64,000 nucleotides of DNA from Candidatus Merdivicinus intestinigallinarum (GTDB lineage Bacteria > Bacillota > Clostridia > Oscillospirales > Ruminococcaceae): contig DVOW01000032.1 in the NCBI GenBank assembly GCA_018713335.1, positions 1 through 64,000 on the forward strand, given 5' to 3'. Below, one piece after another: positions 55,306 through 64,000 of this stretch (its first letter is position 1; each line of letters opens with the position of its first letter). Under the pieces are notes generated by a model, which saw only the letters and a list, made by a program, of their open reading frames with translations, ran no database searches and was not told where the DNA came from. Both the position numbers and the translations under genes were made by a program.

Positions 55306-55812
55306 TCAGGCAAGCGCCTCTCGAAGTTTTGCCAGGGCGCGGCTGTGCTTGGACCGTACCGTATTCCGGTTCAGGTTGAGCATCTTCGCGATTTCGCCGC
55401 TGTCGTACCCGCCGAATACCGTCAGGGAAACGATGAGCCGTTCTTCTTCGCTTAACTGCGCCATAGCGCGCCTGAGCTCCAGGGAATCCTCCCTGGAGTC
55501 CGAAACGGGGATTTCCACCTCTGACAGCTCAGTTTCATCCCGCCTCTGGGAGTAGGATTTCATTTTCCGCTTGCATTTGGCCGAGAGAATCTTAAACATC
55601 CAGGCCCGGAACGCCCCGTCCTCCCGCAGTTTTGGAAGGTTTTCCCAGGCGTCCATGACCGCTTCGCTGACGGCGTCCTCGGCGTCCGTTTCGTTTTTCA
55701 GGCAGTAAAAGGCAAATTTGTATAGATCCTTGTAGATTTCCTGGTAAAGCTGTGAAAAGGCGGATTTATCGCCTTCCTTCGCCGCAGGCACAAGGCTGTG
55801 GATTTCTGCCAT
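55306..55812 (-). CDS. ECF-type RNA polymerase sigma factor
   Basis: FSQLYQEIYKDLYKFAFYCLKNETDAEDAVSEAVMDAWENL; region 4 EERLIVSLTVFGGYDSGEIAKMLNLNRNTVRSKHSRALAKL. Confidence 0.93.
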   Translation of the reverse strand: MAEIHSLVPAAKEGDKSAFSQLYQEIYKDLYKFAFYCLKNETDAEDAVSEAVMDAWENLPKLREDGAFRAWMFKILSAKCKRKMKSYSQRRDETELSEVEIPVSDSREDSLELRRAMAQLSEEERLIVSLTVFGGYDSGEIAKMLNLNRNTVRSKHSRALAKLREALA

Positions 55813-55904
55813 TTCCTCACCTCGTATGGAACAGGGCTGTCCCTTTTCCGAATCTGCCAGCTATTTATATAGTGTCCGGAAAAGGGGAAACTGTTGCGTG
55901 ATTT

Positions 55905-57650
55905 TTAAAATTTTCCATCCTCTGGCAAGCTATTTTCCACGGGCAGGAAAACGGCCGCCGCCTGGCCCAGCAGGTCCTTCCTGCGGTAATTGAAAAGGCA
56001 GCGGCAGGCCGGGCCGCCGGTCAGGGGATGGAAGGGGAAAAAGTCCAGATGGGCCGTTTTTTCAACCTGCTTCGGGTCCTGGCCCTGATATTCCGGAAGG
56101 AATTTTTGAATGTTTTGGGGGTCCTGAAAGAACTCCCGCCGGGCCTGCCGGATTTGGGGGCCGTCTAACCCCGGCAGCCAGACCGGCAGCTTTTTGGCCT
56201 TTTCGTGGGAATAAAGATCGTACCGGATGCGGAAGCCCAGGGCTTCTCCATCGCATCCGGGAAGGGTCAGGCCGAACCGGCAAAGGATTTCGTATTGGCC
56301 AAGCAGGGAATGGGGAACCAGGTGGAGCCCTTTTTCCCGTCGGAACAGTGCCAGCTTTTCAAAGAAGCGGAAGGGGCTTTCCGCCAGGGGGACCAGGTAC
56401 CCCAAAGCCGCCCGGAACCGGCCGGAATTGTAATAAAGCTCCACCTGCTCCTCGATTTCCTTTAAGCGCAGAAGGTCCGAAAAAGGCAGCTCCCGGGTGG
56501 CCAGCACCTCGTAGGGAGCCTCGTCCCGGCAGACGATGCCGTATTTTGCCGCGTCCCGCCGCAGGCCGGAGCCCTTTAACAGCTTTAAAAAGCCCAGCTG
56601 GAGCTGGTCGGGGCTTAGCCGGTACACCGTATCAAAGGAACGGCCGAAGCTCTCATAATCCTCAAAGGGCAGTCCGGCGATCAGGTCCAGGTGCAGGTGG
56701 ATATTTTTCCCGGCTTTCAAGCGTTTTACCACCTGGGCGAGCTTTTCAAAATCCGTCCGGCGGTCCACGGCCTTCAAGGTTTCCGGGTTGGCCGACTGCA
56801 CCCCGATTTCAAACTGGAAAAGGCCAGGCCGCACAGTTGATAAAAATTCCAGCTGCTCCTCGGTGAACAGGTCCGACTCCATTTCAAAATGGAAGTTGGT
56901 GACCCCATTGTCATGCTCCGCCAAAAACCGCCAGATCTCCATGGCGAATTTCCCGCTGGTGTTGAAGGTCCGGTCCACGAATTTCACCTGGGGGACCTTG
57001 GCGTCCAAAAAACGCTTCAGCTCGGATTTCACCTTTTCCAAAGGCTGGAAGCGGACGCCTTTATCCGTGGAGGAAAGGCAGTACTGGCAGTTGAAGGGAC
57101 ACCCCCGCTGGGCCTCGTAGTAAAGGATGCGGTTTTCAAATAGGGAGAAATCCTCATATACAAAGGGGAGCTTGTCCAAATCCAAGGGCTTGGCCATGGG
57201 GTTTGTCCGGACAGTGCCGCCGTCCTTCCAGGTCAGGGAAGGCACTTCCGCCAAGGGCGTCCCGTGTATCAGGGCCAGGCAGAGCTGGGAAAAAGGCTCC
57301 TCCCCTTCGCCGGATAAAATGAAATCCGCCCCGGTTTCTGCAAGGGCCGCCGGCGCGTCAAAGCTCACCTCCGGCCCGCCCAAGAAAATCAGGGTGTCGG
57401 GCAGCACCTTTTTAATAGACCGAACTAAGCGGCGGATTATTTCATAATTCCAAATATAACAGGAAAACCCCAGCAGCTCCGGGGCCTGCCGGTAGATTTC
57501 CCCCAGGATGGCGTCCTCCGACTGGTTGATGGTGTATTCCGCGGCGGAACACCGGATGCCGTACTGCCGCCGGGCGTACTGGGTCAGAAGATGTACTGCC
57601 AGGCAGGAGTGAATAAATTTTGCGCTGATGCCTGCTAAAAGTATTTTCAT
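55905..57650 (-). CDS. B12-binding-domain radical SAM protein
   Basis: GFSCYIWNYEIIRRL..; AQRGCPFNCQYCLSSTDKGVRF (CxxxCxxC); 580 aa. Confidence 0.92.
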   Translation of the reverse strand: MKILLAGISAKFIHSCLAVHLLTQYARRQYGIRCSAAEYTINQSEDAILGEIYRQAPELLGFSCYIWNYEIIRRLVRSIKKVLPDTLIFLGGPEVSFDAPAALAETGADFILSGEGEEPFSQLCLALIHGTPLAEVPSLTWKDGGTVRTNPMAKPLDLDKLPFVYEDFSLFENRILYYEAQRGCPFNCQYCLSSTDKGVRFQPLEKVKSELKRFLDAKVPQVKFVDRTFNTSGKFAMEIWRFLAEHDNGVTNFHFEMESDLFTEEQLEFLSTVRPGLFQFEIGVQSANPETLKAVDRRTDFEKLAQVVKRLKAGKNIHLHLDLIAGLPFEDYESFGRSFDTVYRLSPDQLQLGFLKLLKGSGLRRDAAKYGIVCRDEAPYEVLATRELPFSDLLRLKEIEEQVELYYNSGRFRAALGYLVPLAESPFRFFEKLALFRREKGLHLVPHSLLGQYEILCRFGLTLPGCDGEALGFRIRYDLYSHEKAKKLPVWLPGLDGPQIRQARREFFQDPQNIQKFLPEYQGQDPKQVEKTAHLDFFPFHPLTGGPACRCLFNYRRKDLLGQAAAVFLPVENSLPEDGKF

Positions 57651-57794
57651 TGAAAAATCCGCCTTTGCTTTTTCTTTTATCATAGCATATTCTTCGGGGT
57701 TCCACAATGTTTGATGCTGAATTTTCACATTTTCCCGCAAAATAAACGCTTTTGTTTCGTCTTTTGTGACACATATCAGTTGGATGAAAAAATA

Positions 57795-57809
57795 TTAGAA
57801 TTTTTCTAA
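57795..57809. promoter_or_regulatory. PerR-like box
   Basis: TTAGAATTTTTCTAA, 7-1-7 near-palindrome close to TTATAATNATTATAA, 8 nt upstream of the -35. Confidence 0.55.
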
Positions 57810-57816
57810 AATGTGC

Positions 57817-57845
57817 TTGACAACGTCTTCGTTTTGCGCTATAAT
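57817..57845 (+). promoter_or_regulatory. Consensus promoter of the rubrerythrin gene
   Basis: TTGACA (57817-57822), 17 nt, TATAAT (57840-57845). Confidence 0.85.
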
Positions 57846-57917
57846 AAAGACACAGTCAAGAAAACGACAAAACGGCTGGAAAAGAGATCAATAAAATTAC
57901 ATGAGGAGGAAAATCAT

Positions 57918-58463
57918 ATGAAAAAATTTGTATGCTCCGTTTGCGGTTATGTTCACGAAGGCGATTCCGCCCCTGAATTCTGCCCTCAGTGCAAAGCTCC
58001 TAAAGAGAAATTCAAAGAGCAGGGCGAAGGCAAGACCTGGGCTGCGGAACATGTAGTCGGCGTTGCGGCCGGCGCTCCGGAAGACATCATGGCTGACCTC
58101 CGCGCCAACTTCCAGGGCGAGTGCACCGAAGTGGGCATGTACCTGGCTATGGCCCGGGTCGCTCACCGGGAAGGTTACCCCGAAATCGGCCTGTACTGGG
58201 AAAAAGCCGCTTACGAAGAAGCGGAGCACGCCGCGAAATTCGCAGAGCTGCTGGGCGAAGTCGTTACCGACTCCACCAAGAAGAACCTGGAAATGCGTGT
58301 TGACGCGGAAAACGGCGCTACCGCCGGCAAATTCGACCTGGCCAAACGCGCCAAAGCCCTGAACCTGGACGCTATCCATGACACCGTACATGAAATGGCC
58401 CGCGACGAAGCCCGTCACGGCAAAGCCTTCGAGGGCCTGCTGAACCGTTATTTTAACAAATAA
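57918..58463 (+). CDS. Reverse rubrerythrin (N-terminal rubredoxin-like domain)
   Basis: [30 protein letters not shown]-terminal to ferritin-like [35 protein letters not shown]. Confidence 0.93.
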   Translation: MKKFVCSVCGYVHEGDSAPEFCPQCKAPKEKFKEQGEGKTWAAEHVVGVAAGAPEDIMADLRANFQGECTEVGMYLAMARVAHREGYPEIGLYWEKAAYEEAEHAAKFAELLGEVVTDSTKKNLEMRVDAENGATAGKFDLAKRAKALNLDAIHDTVHEMARDEARHGKAFEGLLNRYFNK

Positions 58464-58517
58464 CCGCTATTTCGGCAAATAATCTTTTCTAATTCTCCAG
58501 AATACAATATCTGCAAA

Positions 58518-58543
58518 ACCCGGAAGGACGCCGCCTTCCGGGT
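58518..58543 (+). terminator. Rho-independent terminator
   Basis: ACCCGGAAGG-acgccg-CCTTCCGGGT followed by CATTTTTG. Confidence 0.8.
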
Positions 58544-59259
58544 CATTTTTGTATCAGAAGGAGAAAAACGGCTAAAACAGGCTGGTGCAGCAGGTAGATC
58601 CACAAGCTGTGCCGGCCGCAAAGGGACAGGAACGGGAAAGCCGGTTTCCCGGAACGAAGGAGTCCCTGCCGCCGGAGGAGCCGCCCGCCGAAATATCCGG
58701 CCCAGAATAAGAACAGCCAGGGGATCAGGGGGAAATAATCGCTGGAAGAAAACCCTTCCCCCGGAAACCCCAGCCGGTAAAGGCCGTCCCCGTTCAAAGA
58801 AAGCGCCCGCATCCAGGGCGTCAGCAGATATCCCGCCAAAAAACAGGCCGACGCGGCAAAAAGCCCCCTTTTTTCCGGGGTTTTTCCCAGAAAATCCTCC
58901 AAAAGCCCGGTGAGGGTCATGGACCAGCCCAGCAGGTGCAGGATGCCGAAGCGGATGGACATGCCGGGGACCAGGGCGGTGGCCCCTTCTACAAAAACGG
59001 CCGCCAGCAGGCAGGAAACGCCCCTTTTCAGGTTGTTCCGGGAATACAGGCAGCAGATGCCGGAAATCACAATAAAGGCCCCGGCGAAAATGTCCCGGAT
59101 CAGGTTCATCCAGCCGGAAAAGAAAAAGGGCAGATCCCACACTCCCAGCTTTACCAGGTCGTAGGCCAGGTGGTAAAGGATCATGGCCAAAATATCAAAG
59201 CCCCGCACCTCGTCCAAAATCGGGACCCGGAGGCGCTGGGAGTCAAACGCGGCGGTCAT
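58543..59259 (-). CDS. Heparan-alpha-glucosaminide N-acetyltransferase-like (DUF1624) membrane protein
   Basis: RVPILDEVRGFDILAMILYHLAYDLVKLG..; many TM segments; HSLWIYLLHQPVL. Confidence 0.85.
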   Translation of the reverse strand: MTAAFDSQRLRVPILDEVRGFDILAMILYHLAYDLVKLGVWDLPFFFSGWMNLIRDIFAGAFIVISGICCLYSRNNLKRGVSCLLAAVFVEGATALVPGMSIRFGILHLLGWSMTLTGLLEDFLGKTPEKRGLFAASACFLAGYLLTPWMRALSLNGDGLYRLGFPGEGFSSSDYFPLIPWLFLFWAGYFGGRLLRRQGLLRSGKPAFPFLSLCGRHSLWIYLLHQPVLAVFLLLIQK

Positions 59260-59462
59260 GGCGGCAGCTCCTTTGCATGGTTTTTAAAAATAGTCTGCCA
59301 CATTCCGGCGGGAATTTTCAGGGATCCTGAAGAACGGCTTTTTTTTGCAAAATTATCGAAAAAGGGACTTTTCACGACCCTAAAAATATTTTATAATAGA
59401 AGGATAAGCAACCTGCCCGATCCCGGCGGGTTTTTGCATAGAGATTATGGGAGGCTGTGAAG

Positions 59463-59816
59463 ATGATGAACCGAGTAAAAGTGGTCGTTTGCGGCAAAAC
59501 CTATACCATCCAGACAGAGGAATCCCCTTCTTACCTGGTGAAGCTGTCCAAGGAACTGGACAAACGCATCAATGATTTTATGGACGCCAATGAGAGCGCC
59601 TCCGTCACTACCGCCGCGGTGATGGTGGGGCTGGAGCTCATGGACGAGAGCGCCAAAACGGTGGAGGACGCGGACCATATCCGTTCCCAGATCAAGGGGT
59701 ATGTGGAGGAGTCCGCCAACGCCCGGCTGGAGGCGGACCAGCTGCGCCGGGAGCTGAACCAGGCCAAGCGGGAACTGGACGCCCTCAAAAAACAGCAGAA
59801 GGAGCCCAAGGAATGA
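59463..59816 (+). CDS. zapA: Cell division protein ZapA
   Basis: VKVVVCGKTYTIQTEESPSYLVKLSKELDKRINDFMDAN..TTAAVMVGLELMDE; C-terminal coiled coil. Confidence 0.88.
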   Translation: MMNRVKVVVCGKTYTIQTEESPSYLVKLSKELDKRINDFMDANESASVTTAAVMVGLELMDESAKTVEDADHIRSQIKGYVEESANARLEADQLRRELNQAKRELDALKKQQKEPKE

Positions 59817-61885
59817 AAAAACCGGAAATCCTGGCCCCGGCGGGTTCTTTGGAGGCCTTGGAGGCCGCGGTCCGCTGCGGGGCCGACGCGGTGTACCTGG
59901 GGCAGAAAAATTTCAGTGCCCGGGCAAATTCCCGGAACTTTGACGCCAAGGAGCTGCGGGAGGCCGCCGACTACGCCCACCGCTTCGGCGTAAAAATCCA
60001 TCAGGCCTTAAACACTGTAGTTTTTGAACGGGAACTGGAGGCGTTAAAAGAATGTATCCGCACCGCCTGCGAGGCCGGTGTGGACGCTTTGATCGTCCAG
60101 GACTGGGGCGTTGCCGCCGCGGTCAAGGCTTTTGCACCTTCCATGCCCCTCCACGCCTCCACCCAGATGGCCGTCCATTCCCCCATGGGGGTGGAAACCG
60201 CCACCCGGCTGGGATTTTCCCGGGTGGTGCTGGCAAGGGAGCTTTCCCGGGAGGAAATCAAGGCCATCCGGGAATCCACGGAGCTGGAAATCGAAACCTT
60301 TGTCCACGGGGCCCACTGCATGAGCATGTCCGGCCAGTGCTATATGAGCGCCATGTTCGGAGGGAAAAGCGGCAACCGGGGCCAGTGCGCCCAGCCCTGC
60401 CGCCTGCCCTTTTGGGCGGGGTGCCCCTCTGTGCCCAAAACCGGGGAAAACGTCCTGTCCTTAAAGGACATGTCCTTGGTAAAACGCCTGCCGGAGCTGG
60501 CGGCCATGGGGATCGATTCCTTTAAGATCGAAGGGCGGATGAAGCGGCCGGAATATGTGGCCGCCGCCGTGACGGCCTGCAAAAAGGCACTTTCCGGGGA
60601 ACAGACGGATTTGGATACCTTACAGGCGGTGTTTTCCCGCAGCGGCTTCACCTCCGCTTATTTTGACGGGGAAATGGGCCGGGAGATGTTCGGCTTCCGC
60701 CGGAAGGAGGACGTCACCGCCGCCGCCCCGGTTTTCAAGGAGCTGGCCGGGCTCTATCACAAGGACGTGCCCCGGGTGCCGGTTTCCGTGAACCTTTCCA
60801 TGAAGGCCGGAGAACCGGCGGCGCTGACTGTGACCGACGGGGAGCACATCGTTTCCGTTTCCGGAGAAATCCCCCGGGAAGCGGCTTCCGCCCCGGCGGA
60901 TTTGGAGCAGGCCCGGAAATTTTTGGGGAAACTGGGGAATACTCCCTTTTACCTGGAGAGTTTGACCGGGGAAATCGGGGAAGGCCTGACCATGCCCGCC
61001 TCGGCCTTCAACGCCCTGCGCCGGGATGCTGCGGAAAAGCTGGAGGAAGCCCGGAAGGAGCCGCCCGTCCCCTTTACGGACGGGGAGTGGCCTCCATTGC
61101 CCGAGCGCCGGGATTTCACATCATCACCGGAAAAATGGGGAAAATTCCAGATCGCTTCCCAGGTTTCTTCAGAGGTCCTTGGGGAATTTTCCAAAATCCT
61201 GCTGCCGGTTCCGGAACTGGAGGCCCATTGGGAGGCGCTTTCCGACGCCAAAGAACGGCTGGGGGCGGTTCTGCCCCGGTTTTTGTTTGACAGCGAAACA
61301 GAGTTCCTTTCCCGGCTGGGAGCCTTAAAAGAAAGGGGCCTGCGGTACCTCTACTGCGACAACGCCGCCCACATCGCGCTGGCCCGGAAAACCGGCCTGG
61401 AACCCTTAGGCGGGGCGTTTTTGAACCTCAACAATTCCTATGCCGTGCTCCAGGCGGAAAAGCTGGGGCTTACCGCCGCCCTCCTGTCCTTTGAGGGGAA
61501 ACTGGAGGACATGCGGAAAATCCGGGCGGGAATCCCTCTGGGAGCTGTGGTATACGGTTATCTGCCCCTGATGGCGGTCCGCAGCTGCCCGGTGAAGGCC
61601 CAGATCGGCTGCGCAAAATGCGGGAAAAAGGGCTTTGTCACCGACCGGAAGGGGATCTCCTTCCCGGTGCGGTGCGATTACGATAGATCTGTGAGCTTGA
61701 TTTACAACGCCGTGCCCTTGGAAATGTCCGACCGGAAGGCGGAAATAGGATTTTTGAACTTCTGGCTCTTTTCCTTTACCGGGGAAACGGCGGAGGAAGT
61801 TTCGGCGGTAATCAGGCGGTACAATTCCGGCGCAAAGCCCGCCGGGGAATACACCCGGGGCCTTTATTACCGGGGGATCGACTAA
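59813..61885 (+). CDS. U32 family peptidase
   Basis: PEILAPAGSLEALEAAVRCGADAVYLGQKNFSARA; ETFVHGAHCMSMSGQCYMSAMFGGKSGNRGQCAQPCRLPF. ATGA overlap with zapA. Confidence 0.93.
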   Translation: MKKPEILAPAGSLEALEAAVRCGADAVYLGQKNFSARANSRNFDAKELREAADYAHRFGVKIHQALNTVVFERELEALKECIRTACEAGVDALIVQDWGVAAAVKAFAPSMPLHASTQMAVHSPMGVETATRLGFSRVVLARELSREEIKAIRESTELEIETFVHGAHCMSMSGQCYMSAMFGGKSGNRGQCAQPCRLPFWAGCPSVPKTGENVLSLKDMSLVKRLPELAAMGIDSFKIEGRMKRPEYVAAAVTACKKALSGEQTDLDTLQAVFSRSGFTSAYFDGEMGREMFGFRRKEDVTAAAPVFKELAGLYHKDVPRVPVSVNLSMKAGEPAALTVTDGEHIVSVSGEIPREAASAPADLEQARKFLGKLGNTPFYLESLTGEIGEGLTMPASAFNALRRDAAEKLEEARKEPPVPFTDGEWPPLPERRDFTSSPEKWGKFQIASQVSSEVLGEFSKILLPVPELEAHWEALSDAKERLGAVLPRFLFDSETEFLSRLGALKERGLRYLYCDNAAHIALARKTGLEPLGGAFLNLNNSYAVLQAEKLGLTAALLSFEGKLEDMRKIRAGIPLGAVVYGYLPLMAVRSCPVKAQIGCAKCGKKGFVTDRKGISFPVRCDYDRSVSLIYNAVPLEMSDRKAEIGFLNFWLFSFTGETAEEVSAVIRRYNSGAKPAGEYTRGLYYRGID

Positions 61886-61896
61886 AGGAGAATGTT

Positions 61897-62355
61897 ATGC
61901 AGCTGAAAATCAAAAAGCTCTGTTCGGAGGCGGTTCTGCCCAAACGGGCCACTCCGGAAAGCGCGGGCCTGGATCTTTGCGCCTGCTTAGAGCATGACCT
62001 GACCATCGAGCCGTTCCAGCTGGTGCGGGTGCCCACCGGGCTGGCCATTGCTTTGGAACCGGGGACGGTGGGGCTTGTTTACGCCCGCAGCGGCCTGGCT
62101 TCCAAATTCGGCGTCACCCTTTCCAACTGCGTTGGGGTCGTCGACAGCGACTACCGGGGGGAGCTTCAGGTGGCCATGACCAACCACTCGAAAACCCCCT
62201 ACACCATTCATCCCGGCGACCGGATCGCCCAGCTGGTGGTAAGCCCTGTCTTCCTGCCGGAAGTGGCGGAGGTTTCGGAATTGGATGAAACAGAACGGGG
62301 GGCCGGCGGCTTCGGCTCTACGGGCTTCGGGGAAAAAGGAGGGAACGGCCGTTGA
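61897..62355 (+). CDS. dut: dUTP diphosphatase
   Basis: PESAGLDLCACLEHDLTIEPFQLVRVPTGLAIAL, YARSGLASKFGVTLSNCVGVVDSDYRGE, GDRIAQLVV, RGAGGFGSTG. Confidence 0.94.
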   Translation: MQLKIKKLCSEAVLPKRATPESAGLDLCACLEHDLTIEPFQLVRVPTGLAIALEPGTVGLVYARSGLASKFGVTLSNCVGVVDSDYRGELQVAMTNHSKTPYTIHPGDRIAQLVVSPVFLPEVAEVSELDETERGAGGFGSTGFGEKGGNGR

Positions 62356-62609
62356 AACGCGCTCTTTTGTTGATCCTATACCTGTTCGGCGGGCTGCTCA
62401 TCGGCACCCTGCTGACGGAGATTGCCCGGAACGTATCCTGGCTGTCCTGGCTCTGCTGGGGCAAATCCATCGGCATCAACAGCCTGTCGGTGGACTTATC
62501 GGTGGTGCAGTTTAACTTCGGCATTACTATTTCCATGAACGTGGCGGTACTGATCTGCCTGATTATCGCGGTGGTTTTGTATGTGAAAACCGCCGGGAAA
62601 ATTCACTAA
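62352..62609 (+). CDS. DUF4321 domain protein
   Basis: 85-aa two-TM protein between dut and maf; LLLILYLFGGLLIGTLLTEI. Confidence 0.75.
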   Translation: MKRALLLILYLFGGLLIGTLLTEIARNVSWLSWLCWGKSIGINSLSVDLSVVQFNFGITISMNVAVLICLIIAVVLYVKTAGKIH

Positions 62610-62622
62610 GGAGGGGAAGGGC

Positions 62623-63243
62623 ATGATGGGAGAGTTTTTAAAAGGCCGGAAAATCTGGCTGGCGTCCCGTTCCCCTCGCAGAAAAGAGCTGCTTTCCTTT
62701 ATTACGGAGGATTTTTCCGTGAAAGTTTCCCATTTTGACGAGGAGCCTTTGATGAGAAATGCCGGTTCTATGGCCCCGGAGGAACTGGTGAAGGCATTGT
62801 CTGCTGGGAAGGCCCGGGCGGTTTTGGAGGAGCTGGGCTGCCCGGAAAACAGCCTGGTCATCGGCGGGGACACGGTGGTGGTTTCCCCGGAGGGGGAGAT
62901 TTTCGGCATCCCCAAGGACCGGCAGGACGCGGCCCGGATGCTCCGTTTATTGGCGGGGCGGGAACACCAGGTGACCACCGGCGTCACCCTTTTGGCAAAG
63001 GGAAGGGAAAAGTCCTTTGCCGTCACCACCCGGGTGGAGTTTTACCCCCTGTCGGACGCGGAGATTTCTGACTACTTAGACACCGGCGAGCCCTTCGACA
63101 AAGCCGGGGCCTACGGCATCCAGGGGTACGGCTCCCTTTTGGTCAAAGGGATTTCCGGCAGCTACGACAATGTGGTGGGGCTCCCCACAGCGGAGCTTTT
63201 GAGGGAATTGGCGGCCTTTTTCAAAGAAAAGGAAGAATTATAG
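62623..63243 (+). CDS. maf: Maf family nucleotide pyrophosphatase
   Basis: IWLASRSPRRKELLSFI, GGDTVVVSPEGEIFGIPKDRQDAARMLRLLAGREHQVTTGV. Confidence 0.92.
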   Translation: MMGEFLKGRKIWLASRSPRRKELLSFITEDFSVKVSHFDEEPLMRNAGSMAPEELVKALSAGKARAVLEELGCPENSLVIGGDTVVVSPEGEIFGIPKDRQDAARMLRLLAGREHQVTTGVTLLAKGREKSFAVTTRVEFYPLSDAEISDYLDTGEPFDKAGAYGIQGYGSLLVKGISGSYDNVVGLPTAELLRELAAFFKEKEEL

Positions 63244-63420
63244 AGAAGTTTGACGAAAAAATTGGTTTTTTTACTTATATCATAAATTATGCCTTGTGTA
63301 ATCCGACGGGAAGGGGTATAATAAGCATAGGAATGACCATGAATCGGCCTGCCCATACGCAGGGAAACCGGCAGGCAGCGCGTTATCTATATATTACTGA
63401 ATAAAGGGGTACAGAGATTT

Positions 63421-64000
63421 ATGTTTTCAAGGGATATCGGAATCGACCTGGGTACAGCCAACACCCTGGTGTACATGAAGGGCAAGGGCATTATTATCCG
63501 GGAACCCAGCGTAGTGGCTGTGGACACCAAAACCGACAAGGTCAAATGCGTGGGCCAGGAGGCTAAGGATGTCATCGGCCGCACGCCCGGCTCCATTGTC
63601 ACGGTCCGGCCGCTGAAGGACGGCGTCATCGCGGATTTCGACGTGACCACCAGCATGCTGACGGAATTTATCCATAAGGCCATCGGCGGCGGCTTTTTTG
63701 TCCGGCCCCGGGTGGTCATCTGCATCCCCTCCGGCGTCACCGCTGTGGAACGGCGTGCCGTCCGGGACGCGGCGGAGCAGGCCGGAGCCAAGCGGGTTTC
63801 CATCATTGAGGAGCCCATGGCGGCGGCAATCGGCGCGGGACTCCCTGTGGCGGACCCTCAGGGCTCCATGGTAGTGGACATCGGCGGCGGCACCAGCGAG
63901 GTGGCCGTGATTTCCTTAGGGGGCATTGTGGCCTCCAAGTCCGTCCGGGTGGGCGGCGACGAGTTCGACTCCTCCATCATCAACTTCATCAAGAAAAAAT
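63421..64000 (+). CDS. MreB/Mbl-type rod shape-determining protein (3' truncated)
   Basis: [70 protein letters not shown]; runs to the window end. Confidence 0.93.
   Translation, partial: MFSRDIGIDLGTANTLVYMKGKGIIIREPSVVAVDTKTDKVKCVGQEAKDVIGRTPGSIVTVRPLKDGVIADFDVTTSMLTEFIHKAIGGGFFVRPRVVICIPSGVTAVERRAVRDAAEQAGAKRVSIIEEPMAAAIGAGLPVADPQGSMVVDIGGGTSEVAVISLGGIVASKSVRVGGDEFDSSIINFIKKK

Noticed and set aside
1-64000. CRISPR array, rRNA operon, prophage, toxin-antitoxin pair
   Set aside because: No regularly spaced direct repeats, rRNA sequence, phage structural genes or clear TA pair were seen on either strand.

Overview
64-kb chromosomal window from a Gram-positive, spore-forming, probably anaerobic Clostridia/Oscillospiraceae-like genome. 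This assignment is inferred from gene content: spoIIP and coat-like proteins, Rex/adhE, reverse rubrerythrin, a T-box before proS, DUF3793. Most of the window is ordinary housekeeping and accessory content: ABC exporters, a GH38 mannosidase, a four-gene tRNA cluster, proS, icd/aconitase/rex, adhE, iscS-iscU-mnmA, murC, recG, a DAK2/Asp23 pair, an ECF sigma factor with a beta-propeller protein, zapA-U32-dut-maf, and a truncated mreB/mbl at the right edge. A low-GC zincin-like ORF is cut by the left edge. The most interesting signals were read directly from the bases. (1) A candidate regulon at ~9.26-15.0 kb: three promoters each carry three tandem 11-bp boxes (TTCTCAAACAA-like), then exactly 8 nt and a -10 hexamer. 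They drive small membrane or repeat proteins of unknown function around a two-component system. (2) Two intergenic hairpin arrays (~30.0 kb and ~43.5 kb) share a three-hairpin module whose stems differ by compensatory changes. (3) A ~100-bp inverted repeat starts at the stop codons of two convergent genes and encloses an XRE gene and one hairpin array. (4) A pair of 72-nt direct repeats flanks a methyltransferase cassette. (5) A GNAT acetyltransferase ORF is interrupted by a single in-frame TGA. Several operator-like palindromes (Rex, PerR, Fur-like, Rrf2-like) sit at sensible promoters. No CRISPR array, rRNA, recognisable transposase or prophage was seen. All family names come from motif recognition in the translations; no database search was run.
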